Source: Piromyces finnis (Eukaryota; Neocallimastigomycota; Neocallimastigomycetes; Neocallimastigales; Neocallimastigaceae). From it: a DNA stretch of 64,000 nt. Positions 13,013 to 24,100 of the stretch are shown here, piece by piece. The translations under genes and the position numbers were made by a program. The stretch is taken from the NCBI GenBank assembly GCA_002104945.1, contig MCFH01000066.1, positions 205,529 to 269,528 on the forward strand, in the 5' to 3' direction. Positions within the stretch are counted from its first letter, which is position 1. Each line of letters opens with the position of its first letter. Under the pieces are notes generated by a model. The model was not told where the DNA came from. It was given only the letters and a program-made list of their open reading frames with translations, and ran no database searches.

Positions 13013-15943
13013 ATGAACTATACCAATTGTACTGTACCTACCTTACGACGTGGTCTTCGTTTCTTCGGATCTAACTCCAATAAATCATATCTAATTTTTA
13101 TCCATGATCTTAGTTCATGGTCAAAACAACGACTAATGGAATTTCTTTTAAAGGACATTCAACCTTTCAATGATATTCTTCAATCCCTCACCAAAAAATA
13201 TTCACAATCACTCGGTACCTATTTCATTCTAAAAGTCAATGGAAAATGTCCGCTTAAAGCCATGTTACTTATACACTCACTTTCTGAAAAACTCCCAATC
13301 TCTAGTAAAATATCTTGGAAATTCATTGATAAGCTCAAAAACAATAGATCATACAAAAACAAACGATCTATCAAATCTACTACTGGTCCACTCTCTGACG
13401 ATTTCTATTTTAGTCATCTAAGCTCTAATGCTTCCTTTTTCAACTTATGTACTTGTTGGAACATCAATGGTTGGAACCCGGAGAAAAAGGACGGTGTTTT
13501 ATACTTCATCTCTGTTTTCAAACCTGTATGTGTCTGTCTTCAAGAAGTAGGTAACAGCCAATTCCTCTGTGGTAATGCAATTTCCTCCCCATGCCTACCG
13601 AACTATAAACCAGTACACAGACGTGCTAATCCTAAAGTTCCAGGTATGAGAGGACTTTACATTGGTGTTCATAATTCTTGTTCCTTTACTCCTGAACCTC
13701 TTCTATATAAGTACATCATTTCAGTTACAATATTGTCATTTTGGAACCAGAGATGTACCATCGGTAATATTTACTTCCCGCAAACTAGATGGCCGGATGC
13801 TAGATTAATTGCCTTTGATGAACTTGATAAGTGGTTAACAACGCATAACAAATTCAACCACCCAGCTATCCTTGTAGGAGACTTTAATATGTCAGCTATT
13901 AAAATCAAATCTTATATATCACAACACTTCCCGGATTGGACTATGGCAGAATTAACTGGTAATAATTTTACCTGGGAAAAAGGATCTAAATCTTCATGCA
14001 TTGATCATATTATATACAACAAAGCTATGACAGAACACATAAACAAATCTTCAGTTTGCGAAGTTTTTCACGATGTTTCTGATCACAAACCGATCCTTGT
14101 GTCTTGTATAAAAGACTCTTCTGATGGTTTCAAAAAGCCTAAGAAGACCTTTAAATGGTCAAGTCATATCTGTAACACAAAGTGTTCTGACATTCTTACT
14201 AGTAATCGCTTTGCTGTTCTAGCTTCCGAGCTTGAAGCTAATTGCGATAGCCTTTCGGCTGACGATATGGTTTCAAAATTTTTAGATACCTCCAAAACTA
14301 TAGGTAAAGAAATAAAAGCCATTGTGCCTGCAGATTTAAAAGGTCCAGCATTCCATTGCCCTCAATACATCAAAAACTTATCACATGAAAAACACCTGGC
14401 TTACAAAAATATTAAGCCCCTTTCAGATTGCGCTGACATGGAAAATTATCTTAACCAGTTCTCCATATACCAAAATCTATGTAATACCATCAAAAAGGTT
14501 AAGAGTAAATTCAGATCCAATCTCTATAAAGCTAATATTGTTTCTATCGGTAAACATTTTATTGATAAAAGCTTTAGACAAGGTTGGAAAGGCCTTAAAA
14601 AACTTGCCAAACCAAGTTATTCGTCCTCCCATGTTTCAACTATTAAGGACAAGAATGGCAAGGATTTATTTACTCCTCAAGAACAATTAAAACGTTGGGC
14701 TGAACATTATGAAAATCTTGCATCTGATGTTACAAATCACAGCTTAAATCGTGGTTACTGGGAAAGAGCCTTCCAATTCAACCATATCAATCAAATAGCA
14801 TGGGATATAAATGGTCCCATTTCTATTGAGGAAATTAGGAATGTTGTTCTGTCAATGAAGAATAATAAGGCTCCAGGTCCCGATGGTATCCCAATTGAAT
14901 TTTTCAAAGCTTTTTTTTGTGATGAAGAACTGGAGAAAGAACATAAGTCTGCTGGAAATTGTCTTAAATTAATTTTTAATAAAATCTGGAATGGTTCCTT
15001 TCCTTTGAAATGGAACTCTGCTTCTATTGTTTCTATTCCAAAGAAAGGCGATCTTTCAGACTGTAATAATTATCGTGGTATTTCTCTCATCAATGTAGGT
15101 CTTAAAATCATTTCAAAAATTGTAACTTATAGAATTTCAAAGTATGCTCTTTCTCATAATTTTATAAGACCTAAGCAATTTGGTTTTCGCAATAAAGAAG
15201 AATGTATTAGCTTATTTGTTTCCATTAGAGAAATCTGTCAAAGAAGAAAATTTAAAGGAAAAGCCACTTATGTCGCCTTTCTAGACCTTAAAAAAGCATA
15301 CGACTCAGTTCCTATTTTTAATATCCTTACAAAGTTATATAAATTAGGTATACGTGGTAAATGTTTTGATTTTCTCAATAATCTCTACTCTACCTCTAAA
15401 GCTCGTGCACGTTTCTTGGATATGCTTTCCAATGAATTCCCTATAAACCGTGGTGTAAGACAAGGATGTCCTCTTTCTCCTATACTTTTTAACCTCTTTA
15501 TCAATGATATTTTAAATAAATGTGAAAGGCTTGGAGTCAGCTTAGGAAATAAACGTTGTTGTGGTGGTCTTTTCGCTGATGACATTGTTTTGATTGCTCC
15601 TAGTAAGAAGAACCTTCAAAAGATGCTTAATCTAGTCCTTGATTGGGCTAATTTAAATGAAATGTCTTTTGGAATAAATAAATGTGCAACTATTGTTGTT
15701 AAACCTATCAACTTTAATAGATCCCCTAGTTATGTCGACCCAACATTTTACATCGGTATGTACTCGATTCCAAAGGTTTCTTGCTATACTTATCTTGGAA
15801 TCCCATTCGACGAAGATCTTTCTTTGACTCCTATTCTGTCTAATATGTACAAAAAAGTTCAGAAATCTTTATTCTCTTTTAAGAACTTCCTCACCAACAA
15901 TTGTGTTCCTATTGGCTTAAAAAACATAGTAATTCATTCTTGA
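13013..15943 (+). CDS. LINE family 2 endonuclease-reverse transcriptase (976 aa, prematurely ended)
   Basis: An N-terminal region of about 140 residues with no recognised domain comes first. An AP-type endonuclease follows at about residues 142-365: CWNINGWNP, CLQEVG, LVGDFNMS, CIDHI, and VSDHKPIL carrying the catalytic His. After a basic linker, RT spans about 615-935: KAPGPDGIP, SIVSIPKKGDLSDCNNYRG, FLDLKKAYDSVP, GVRQGCPLSPILF, catalytic FADD near residue 853, and YLGIPFDED. Role: nicks target DNA and primes reverse transcription of its own RNA. The start ATG follows a long AT-rich leader and suits the homology with copy C. The frame ends early at a TGA (15,941-15,943), where the homologous reading continues in another frame. 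RT and EN signature residues look intact, but the C-terminal knuckle is separated. Confidence 0.85.
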   Translation: MNYTNCTVPTLRRGLRFFGSNSNKSYLIFIHDLSSWSKQRLMEFLLKDIQPFNDILQSLTKKYSQSLGTYFILKVNGKCPLKAMLLIHSLSEKLPISSKISWKFIDKLKNNRSYKNKRSIKSTTGPLSDDFYFSHLSSNASFFNLCTCWNINGWNPEKKDGVLYFISVFKPVCVCLQEVGNSQFLCGNAISSPCLPNYKPVHRRANPKVPGMRGLYIGVHNSCSFTPEPLLYKYIISVTILSFWNQRCTIGNIYFPQTRWPDARLIAFDELDKWLTTHNKFNHPAILVGDFNMSAIKIKSYISQHFPDWTMAELTGNNFTWEKGSKSSCIDHIIYNKAMTEHINKSSVCEVFHDVSDHKPILVSCIKDSSDGFKKPKKTFKWSSHICNTKCSDILTSNRFAVLASELEANCDSLSADDMVSKFLDTSKTIGKEIKAIVPADLKGPAFHCPQYIKNLSHEKHLAYKNIKPLSDCADMENYLNQFSIYQNLCNTIKKVKSKFRSNLYKANIVSIGKHFIDKSFRQGWKGLKKLAKPSYSSSHVSTIKDKNGKDLFTPQEQLKRWAEHYENLASDVTNHSLNRGYWERAFQFNHINQIAWDINGPISIEEIRNVVLSMKNNKAPGPDGIPIEFFKAFFCDEELEKEHKSAGNCLKLIFNKIWNGSFPLKWNSASIVSIPKKGDLSDCNNYRGISLINVGLKIISKIVTYRISKYALSHNFIRPKQFGFRNKEECISLFVSIREICQRRKFKGKATYVAFLDLKKAYDSVPIFNILTKLYKLGIRGKCFDFLNNLYSTSKARARFLDMLSNEFPINRGVRQGCPLSPILFNLFINDILNKCERLGVSLGNKRCCGGLFADDIVLIAPSKKNLQKMLNLVLDWANLNEMSFGINKCATIVVKPINFNRSPSYVDPTFYIGMYSIPKVSCYTYLGIPFDEDLSLTPILSNMYKKVQKSLFSFKNFLTNNCVPIGLKNIVIHS

Positions 15944-17128
15944 ATTTTAAGCAAAGTCTTATTATACTCCTTTACTTGGTTCCAACAAAAATAGAACTAG
16001 AAGAGTCTAATCCTTTATCAATACTGCTGTTTTATGGAGTGTCAATAGCTTTCACAATAAAAGTTTTAATAACAAAGATTTTGTTTTTGAACTAAATTCA
16101 TTTATTAGTCTGTATGCTCTGACAAGAGATATGAAGATTCCTACCCTTTCAGGTGTTTGTGCTGCGCAACAAGTGAAATGCTTTGTTAAATGGAGAAAAT
16201 CAAAATGTATTATTAAAGATCTCGTCCTCTCTATTCCTCCCATGTCTCATTACTTTTGGGCCAAAGAATCTTGTTCATTACATAAGAAGCTTATGAAAAT
16301 AAATATTAAAAGTACTAAAGATATTAGAGAATATTATTGGAATAATAGTAGCCTAAATAATGGAAGTAAAGCCCTCAGATATACTAACAACAAATTCCTT
16401 AATTCAAATCGCCTAATGCATATCGGTCTCAACAAACCTCACTTAAATTTAGGAATTACCTGGATTATTCGTATTCGATGCGGTTATGAAAATACTACCC
16501 GAATTGCTATTGCCAGTAATAGAGTTACTCCTGACTGCCCTCGTGTCTGTCCATGTTGCGGATATGACGAACAATCTTTTTACCATTGGATATTAGAATG
16601 TTCTGCATTCTCTGAACACAGAGCTTCCTCACTTAGCTTTCTTGACGATCTTTTACCCTTTTTTACAATAAATATAAGAATCAATTCATCACATACTTAC
16701 TCCCCGAAACGGAAGTAAGAAAAACAATTTATAACTATATTTTTACGTTCCTTCTTGGTGAAACTTTAGCTTATGATGAGCTACAAATCGATAAGGCGGA
16801 ACAAAGACATTTGAATGAACAGCTTTACAGTTCATCGGGGTCTCATGTTCCATATGTAGAGGGTCTCGCGGCTTTTCTTACTAAAACAATCCCTATCATT
16901 AGTAGCTCTATGAAGCTACTTTTTGATAGGTTTAGTAAGACACCTAACGTAATCAAGAGCGCCGACGTCGTAACGATATGGCAAAGGAACATTTCCAATG
17001 TTCCGTACACAGGGTTCAATGTTAGTATTTCCTCAAATTCGAATGAAAACATTATGAACTCATGGGAGAGTTTAGTGGACACCACACTATCATACCTGAT
17101 GTTAATTCTTTTTTTTTATTTCATTTAA
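15944..17128 (+). pseudogene. Out-of-frame C-terminal part of copy D (knuckle and tail)
   Basis: Downstream of the early stop, homology to copies A-C resumes in shifted frames: TPLLGSNK-like sequence near 15,970, then 16,131-16,718 with VCAAQQVKCF and the knuckle CPCCGYDEQ..HWILEC. After a stop at about 16,716 it resumes at 16,811-17,128 with the family 2 tail (YVEGLAAFLTKTIP...SWESLVDTT). At least two frameshifts and two stops separate the pieces. The tail is the part kept in the internally deleted derivatives at 8.5 and 22.8 kb. Confidence 0.8.
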
Positions 17129-17358
17129 TTTATTAGGTAGGGACCAATCCCACACAGTACAAATTGCAGAGTTCATTGAACTTGTATTCAACTTAAATAA
17201 TTATTTTATATTATTTTATATTTATATTTTTATTTATTATTTATTATATCAATATCAATATGTATTATCACCTAATGTTATGTAATATCTCAAATTAAAT
17301 AAATAAATAAAAGATGTGTATTCTCTTCCTAGTCTAAAAAAAAAAAAAAAAAAAAAAA

Positions 17359-18033
17359 TTGCGCAATGGATGCTTGGTTAGTCTTTATTTTGAAATATTA
17401 TTAGGACTAAGCTCATGGTACTGAGCGATTAAAAAACATTTATCCATCGAATTTAAGTATTTGATGAATAAGTTGAATGTTTGATATTCAGGTAAGTTTG
17501 TATAGTATTTAATAAGAAAAGTAATACATTTTGTTGCTGTATTTTTTCTTTTATTCATGTATTCATGTAGTACTACTCTTCTCTTGTAAGAATCCAATGT
17601 AGTCAACTTTAGCATTTGCATTGTATTTTTATATTCATGTATTCATGTAGTTATTGTTGTATTATTTCTTGTAAGAGACTGATTCACTCTACATCATGTA
17701 AAAATACTATTCACAAGCTTTCTGGTGTCGACATTCTTGATTCAAATTTTTTACCAATTTAAATATTTAATGAAAAGTAAAGTCAAATAATTTAATGTCA
17801 AAAAGCGATTCGAATTTACTAACAACAAACCAAAACTAGAATTTTTAAAAAAAAAAATTTACAACTAGAATTCAAAAAAAAAAAAGAAAGTTCAAACAAA
17901 TCATCGTAACAATTTTTGTACTATTTAGTACTTTTAAGAAGAGAGAGACAGATTTTTTTTCATATAAGTTATATTTATAATTTTTATTAGTATTTATTTT
18001 ATATTCAATATTTTTTAATTAGAATTTATTATC
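17359..18033. other. Spacer or leader upstream of LINE copy C, with a short duplication
   Basis: Two diverged copies of a unit of about 75 nt, each containing ATTCATGTATTCATGTAGT and CTTGTAAGA, lie near 17,530-17,600 and 17,620-17,690. A minus-strand 78-codon ORF (17,385-17,621) overlaps one copy. It has no recognisable domain or start context, so I do not call it a gene. The last few hundred bases are probably the 5' UTR of copy C. Confidence 0.45.
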
Positions 18034-21000
18034 ATGTCAGTCCTTTATATTAAAGATAAGAATTATATCAGACGTGGTACCCGGTCTTATGGTATCCCCT
18101 TAGATGATATTCGCTCCTTTATCCGTGGTATTCGATCATGGTCAGTTAATATGCTATGGGAAAAACTCGAGGTTATTCTAGAAGATAAATTTAATTCAGT
18201 TATTAGTGTTAAATATTTTCAGACTTTCAATGATCACTTTTTCTTAGTCAAGGTTCATGGTTCATCGAAAGATTGTATTAAAATCTTACACATGTTAAAG
18301 AAGAAACTTTCAGTTACCTCAATTTCCATTTCAGCTCTTAGTAGAGGGAATCACAAATACACTTTTTCCACACTCAAACGTAAAATTTTAGTTTCTAATA
18401 AACATCAACATTCTATTCAACAATCATTTCAACAATCAGTTCAACAATCGGTTCAACAATCTCATCAACAATCCGATCTTCAACAAGATCTTCAACAAGA
18501 TCTTCAACAAGTTTCCCATCATGAAAATATTCCAGATCTACAGCAAACACAATTTCAATCTCAACATTCAACAATTAATTCTAATAGTTCTATCAACTCT
18601 GATAACAGTTCAATAGTTGATAGTTCTTCGGTTTCACAGTCATCTAGTAATAGTTCTACTTATTCCTCTGATGCATCATCTATTAATAATGATGACTTTA
18701 ATAATAATAATAATAGCAACGATTCTTCCTCATCCAACAAGCCTGATAACTTTTCTTTTTGTCTTAGTTGGAACACCAATGGGTAGAATCACGAAAAGAG
18801 AGATAGTATTAGCTATTTCACAGCTATTTTTAAACCATTATTTTTATGTTTCCAAGAAACTGGTAATGGTTCTGGTTCGAATACAGAGTATCCTTATCGT
18901 GTTACTTTACGAAACTATAGACACTTTTTCAAGAAAGCTGATGAATCAGTTCCTGGAATGAGAGGTTTATATTTAGGTTTTCACAATTTGTGTCAAGCCT
19001 CACTTGAAAACTTCTCTGGAATGTATATTATTTCTATTTATACTTTTAGTCTTTGGAATAGATTCAAATGCTTGATTGGAAATGTTTATATATATGCCTC
19101 ATAGTCATCACAACATCTATGTTGATCATGCAAAGTTAGAAGTTCGCTTGTGGTTACAAACTCATTCATCCTATCCATCGATTCTTGTTGGTAATTTTAA
19201 TATGTCTAAAGTAAAATTATCCAACTGGTTATCAACTAATGGATTAGGAGACTGGGAAATTCTTCCTCTTAGAGGGTCGACTATCTTTTGGACTCGAGGT
19301 GATCAATTTTCCGACATTGACCATGCTCTTATCAATTCGAAGATGAAAGATCTTATTTACTCAGGATCATTTATAAATAACTTTTATCCTGTATCAGACC
19401 ATAAGCCACTTCTTATTAATGGTAAAATTATTCCTATGGAAGATTTTTCTAATGACTTTAATGTTCCTAAGAAAATTCTGAAATGGAATAGATTAAAATG
19501 TATTGAGGAAAAGGAATCTATTCTCAGTCATAATAAATTCCAAATACTTTCAGCAAAACTCAATGATCCTAATGTTTCTACAGATGAACTTTCCAAAGAG
19601 TTTATTTCAACTGCTTTTTCAATTGCAGACGAGCTCAGTATTACCTCAGCAAATAATGTTATAAAGTCTTCATTTCATATTTCACAACAAATTTTTAATC
19701 TTCAAAAGATCAAAATGAAGTTGTATAAGAGATTTAAAAAAGAAAGAATTTATGATATAGATGAATTTATTAAACGAATTAAAATCTACCGTAAGCTCAT
19801 TGATTACATCCACAAAAGATGTAATGAATTTAGGAAACAAGAATATCTTCATTGGATTAAAACAGGATGTGAGTATATGAAGAGTCATAATCCTAAGAAG
19901 GCCTGGAAATGGATCAAGAAAACTGAAAAAATTGGAAAAGATTCTTTCTTTATTGCTCAACCAATTAAAAACAAAAATGGAGAATTAGTTGTTGCTACGG
20001 AAGAACAACTAGAAGTGTGGCATGATCATTTCGAAAACCTTGCATCAGATTCAAGTGGTGTAAGTCTTGATTTGGAGCATTGGTATGAAGAACCAACGAA
20101 TAAGCGTTTTTCACTCCCTATGCTTGATGAGTGGGATATCAACCAAGATATTAGTGTTGATGAAGTCAAGTCAGCTATCTTCTCTACTCCAAATTATAAA
20201 GCATCAGGCCCGGATGGTATTCCAATTGAATTTTACAAAGCATTAATTCCATCAAATAATGATTCTAATAATGCTACAGATAATAATTCTTCCGGTAATA
20301 CCACTTCAGATAATGATGCTATTGGTTTAAATTTTATTTTTAAATTATTCAACCGTATTTGGGATGGAGATTTCCCCAGCTCTTGGAATGAATCCAGTAT
20401 TGTTTCCATTCCTAAGAAAGGAGATTTGACAGATTGTGATAACTATCGAGGTATATCATTTATCAATAATGGTATTAAGTTGATTTCCAAAATTGTCACC
20501 ACTAGAATCTCAGAATATGGTCTTAAGAATAATTTCATTGGACCTGAACAATTTGGTTTTTGAAAAAAGGAAGAAAGTATTAGTCTTTTCATTTCAATCC
20601 AAGAAATATGTAGTAGACGTCAATTAGATAATAAAGAGACATATTTGGCCTTTTTAGATCTCAGGAAAACATACGATTCAGTCCCAATCGGTAATATTCT
20701 CCATAAATTAGATTGTTTAGGAATCCGAGGTAAGAGTTTACAATTTATCAAAAATTTATATTTAACATCTAAGGATAATGGCAAATTAGATGGACAATTC
20801 TCGAAATCTTTTGATGTGAAGAAAGGAGTAGGTCAAGGTTACCCACTTTCTCCTATTCTCTTTAATCTCTTTATTAATGATATATTTAAAAAGTGCGAAA
20901 ATCACGGAGTCAGTTTAGGTGACACTCGATTCTGTGGTGGACTTTTTGCAGATGATATAGTTATTTGTGCTCCAAAAAGAGGATGCTTAAAAAAGATGCT

Positions 21001-22622
21001 TAGAAGAGTTAATGAATGAGCATTGTATAATGAAATGGAGTTTGGTATCCAGAAATGTTCAACGATGGTGATTTGTCCTGAATCAATAGAAAATCAGAGC
21101 AAGAAAGATCCAACATTTTACTTAGCAGGACAACCCATTCCAACTACTGATTGCTAAACTTATCTTGGTGTTCCATTTGATAAGAATTTGTCCCTTAAAC
21201 CAGTAATTAAAGCTCTTAATAACAAGGTTTTGAAAGGACTTTTCTCAGTCAGTAAATTCTTAAGAAATCCTAATATTCTTATTCCTTTCAAAAAGCAGTA
21301 CTTAACTCACAAGTAATCAGCAGAGTTTCATACTTTGCACCATTACTTGGATCCAACAAAGCTAGGTCTAGGATTGCTCAGAAGCATGTTAACAAAGGAA
21401 TACGATGGGTTGCCGGAGTTCATAAAGCTGTATCGTTTATATCTTTATACTCTATCTCAAAAGATTTGAATATTCCTCCATCGTCAGCCAAATGTGCGTT
21501 AGCTCAGGTTAGATGTTTTAACAAGTGGAAAAACTCGAATTGTATTATCTCATACATTGTCAATTACATTCCGAAATTTAGAAAATACACGTGGTGCAAA
21601 TCAAGTAGGACACTTGATAAAAAACTAAAGAAGCATGGAGGTGTTAAAGCAGGTAAAAACTTTTATTGGAAATATCTCAAAGGGAATTCAATCAAAACGC
21701 AATATTATGATGATAATAAATTTATTGAAACTAAAGATTTTATTAAATTATGTTATGAATACCCTGAGTTTGCCTATGGCTTCTACTGGCTATTAAAAAC
21801 AAGAAGCGGATACAAGTTGGATGCTAGAGTTGAAAAAGCTGCTAAATTTGTTGATCCAGTTTGTCCTAACTACTGTCCATGTTGCAAGATTTATACTATA
21901 TCCTAGATTTCTGAAGGATTTAGCCGTTGCAAGAGTGGTGTTCAAAGTATTAAACATTGGTTATTAGATTGTCCAACATTAGAGATATCCCTATTAAACA
22001 TTATGATTCCATAGTCAAACTATTAAATTTTTTCAGTCAACGTAATTCCAACATTCTTATCAATAATATTGAAAATGGTAATAACAGTAGAGACAGAAAT
22101 AATATTAATAGAAATAATAACAATAATAATAATAACAATAGTAGTAGTAGAAATAGTAATAATATTAGTAATGATAGCAATAGCGAAGATAATAATTCTA
22201 ATTTAGATAGTAATTTAGTTAATGATAGTAATAGTTCTAATAATCCGGTGAATATTAATGTGTATGATTATTCTAGTGTGTGCAGTAAATTATTTAAATT
22301 CCTTCTTGGGGGAAGAAGTTTTAACAATATCAATTACAATTCAAGGGAATGGAAAGAACTTTGCAAGTGTCAGATTCAATCTTTCACTAACGAAGGAACA
22401 TCATTTTTAACACTAACCGTGGAACTTCTAACCAAAATCATGCCTTTTGCTATTGGCCAGCAATGGTCAATGTTCAAAAAGTTTGAAGCAACATCCAAGA
22501 GCGGCAATGCTGAAGAAACAGTAAGATAGGCCAGGAGTGCCAGCGCAACCAATGGAGATCATAATTTTGTTCCATGGCAAAATTTTGATCTTTGGCTCGG
22601 TGTTCCATTGGAAGACAAATAC
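18034..22622 (+). pseudogene. LINE family 1 polyprotein, many inactivating changes
   Basis: N-terminal domain, then a Gln-rich tract (QQS/LQQD repeats) and a Ser/Asn tract, then EN (starting FCLSWNTNG; LVGNFNMS; VSDHKPLL), linker, RT and knuckle. Defects in order: TAG at 18,784 where copy D has Trp; a 4-bp TA-repeat expansion near 19,088; TGA at 20,561 (FGF-stop, Arg in copy B); TGA at 21,017 (Trp in copies A and B); the shared TAA at about 21,155; a one-base loss near 21,294; a 45-bp insertion in the knuckle (21,889-21,933); a one-base loss near 21,980; and TAG at about 22,527. The best open segment is 19,076-20,563 (EN to RT fingers). It reads GVGQGY in RT box B, like copy B. Confidence 0.85.
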
Positions 22623-22689
22623 AATTATTACACTTTAGTATAATAGTGGCTTTCTTATTTTAACTAAAATTACTAGAATACATTATACC
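18034..22689 (+). mobile_element. LINE family 1, copy C (5'-complete coding part, 3' end lost)
   Basis: The only family 1 copy that reaches the N terminus. It ends at about 22,689, within the 3' UTR after ACTAGAATACATTATACCC, without the last ~115 nt and without an A tail. It is joined there directly to a family 2 endonuclease fragment. The junction must be a later deletion or recombination, because retrotransposition does not lose the 3' end. Confidence 0.85.
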
Positions 22690-23095
22690 CTGGACGGATG
22701 CTAGATTAATCGCCTTTGATGAACTGGAGAAGTGGTTAACATCGCATAACAAGTTCAACTACCCAGCTATCCTTGTAGGAGATTTTAATATGTCAGCTAT
22801 TACTACACTATCCTACCTGATGTTACTTTTCTTTTTTCTTTCATTTAATTTGTCAGGTAGGGGTCAATCCAATACAGTACAAATTAAAAAGTTCATTGAA
22901 CTTTTATACAACTTATATAATTATTTTATTTTCTTTTTATTTTTATATTTGTATATATATATTATTATTATTATTTTTATTTATTATTTATTATATCATT
23001 ATGTATTATCATCTAATATAATATAATTTCACAAATATAATAAATAAATACAAGAAGAAGTGTATTCTCTTCTTAGTCTAAAAAAAAAAAAAAAA
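22690..23095 (+). mobile_element. Internally deleted LINE family 2 derivative (EN piece joined to 3' end)
   Basis: Positions 22,690-22,801 match copy D endonuclease sequence (13,790-13,900, through LVGDFNMSAI). They are joined without a gap to the D tail from about 17,084 (TTLSYLM), then the 3' UTR and an A run at 23,081-23,095. More than 3 kb is missing. It abuts the truncated 3' end of copy C. Confidence 0.8.
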
Positions 23096-23105
23096 GCTAT
23101 GCTTT

Positions 23106-23320
23106 TCTTACACCTTCAACTTATTATTAGTTGTTTTTTTACTACTTAATAATATGATATTAAATTAGGTATACGTGGTAAATGTTTTGTTTTGATTTTC
23201 TCAGCAATCTTTACTTTACCTCAAAAGCTCGTGTACGTTTCTTAGATATGCTTTCTAATAAATTTCCTATCAACCACGGTGTAAGACTAGGATATGCCCT
23301 CTTTCTCCTATACATGTACT
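23106..23320 (+). mobile_element. LINE family 2 fragment (5' UTR piece joined to RT piece)
   Basis: Positions 23,107-23,160 resemble the copy D leader (CTTACACCTTCAAC and following bases, D about 11,830). Positions 23,163-23,320 match D RT at 15,340-15,490 (LGIRGKCF, TSKARVRFLDMLSN). The RT frame is broken and homology stops before the FADD box. This is a third example of an internal deletion in this family. Confidence 0.7.
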
Positions 23321-23337
23321 TTTTTATATCTATCAAA

Positions 23338-23369
<32 letters not shown>

Positions 23370-24100
23370 CAGTTGTTATTACTCCCATTACCAATTTCTC
23401 TCAAATTTTTTTATTTACTTGATTAACCCATACACACAACAATCCTTTGCCTTTTCAAAAGGTGAAAAAAAAAAATCTAAAATTTCACTTAAAAGAAAAT
23501 AAAATACAAACACACACACTTCAAAAGGAGCTTTTTTTTTTATTATTATTATTATTATTTATTATTTTTTATTTTATTAAAAAAAAAATGTTATCAACAA
23601 ATCTATATATCCATATTAAAAAAAAAAGAATATAGAGCGTCAAAATAACATTATCCATTTTCTACATAGGTCTTTTTTTTTTTTAAATTATATTTTTTTT
23701 TTATTATTGGCATAGGTTAATATGATTCTATTTAATGATTACATTCGTTTTTGTTATTGCAGTTGTTCAAAATATAAAATAAATAAAACTCCTTCTAAAA
23801 AAAAAAAATTTTTTTTATAACAATTTATCTTTTTTTTTCAAACCAAAAAAAAAAATAAATTTAATTACTAACTATAAAAAAAATTTATATCATTATCTTT
23901 TTACAGATATCTATTTTTAATAATAAAATGAAAAAGAAAAGAAAAAAAATTAAATATTACATGGCGGAGAGAATTGATCTTTGGTGATAAAAGATGACAT
24001 TTAAAAAAAACTCGGAAATTTTTTCAATTCATCTTTGGGATAAATGGTAGGTGTTGGTGGTGGTGAGGTTAGAGGGGATTACGCAGTGATTATCGGACAT
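23321..24100. other. AT-rich spacer, 3' flank of purL
   Basis: Homopolymer-rich and non-coding, with an A run at 23,341-23,369 and T/A tracts throughout. The last ~100 bases before the purL stop are less AT-rich and are probably its 3' UTR. Confidence 0.55.

Larger units (their letters stand above)
11775..17358 (+). mobile_element. LINE family 2, copy D (near full length)
   Basis: The most complete element of the window. It has a 5' UTR of about 1.2 kb (11,775-13,012) with two G-rich patches reading GGG-T/C-GCGGCTTT (about 12,110 and 12,173). A 976-codon EN-RT frame follows, then a broken C-terminal part and a 3' UTR ending in an A run of about 23 nt at 17,336-17,358. The 5' boundary is set by the end of copy B's A tail; part of this leader recurs on the minus strand at 8985-9150 and in a fragment at 23,107. 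A 63-codon ORF at 12,639-12,830 in the leader has no recognisable domain. No separate gag-like ORF1 is seen. Confidence 0.85.

Noticed and set aside
17385-17621. Minus-strand 78-codon ORF upstream of LINE copy C
   Set aside because: Overlaps a short duplicated unit, has no known domain, and sits in probable LINE leader or flank; unresolved rather than supported.
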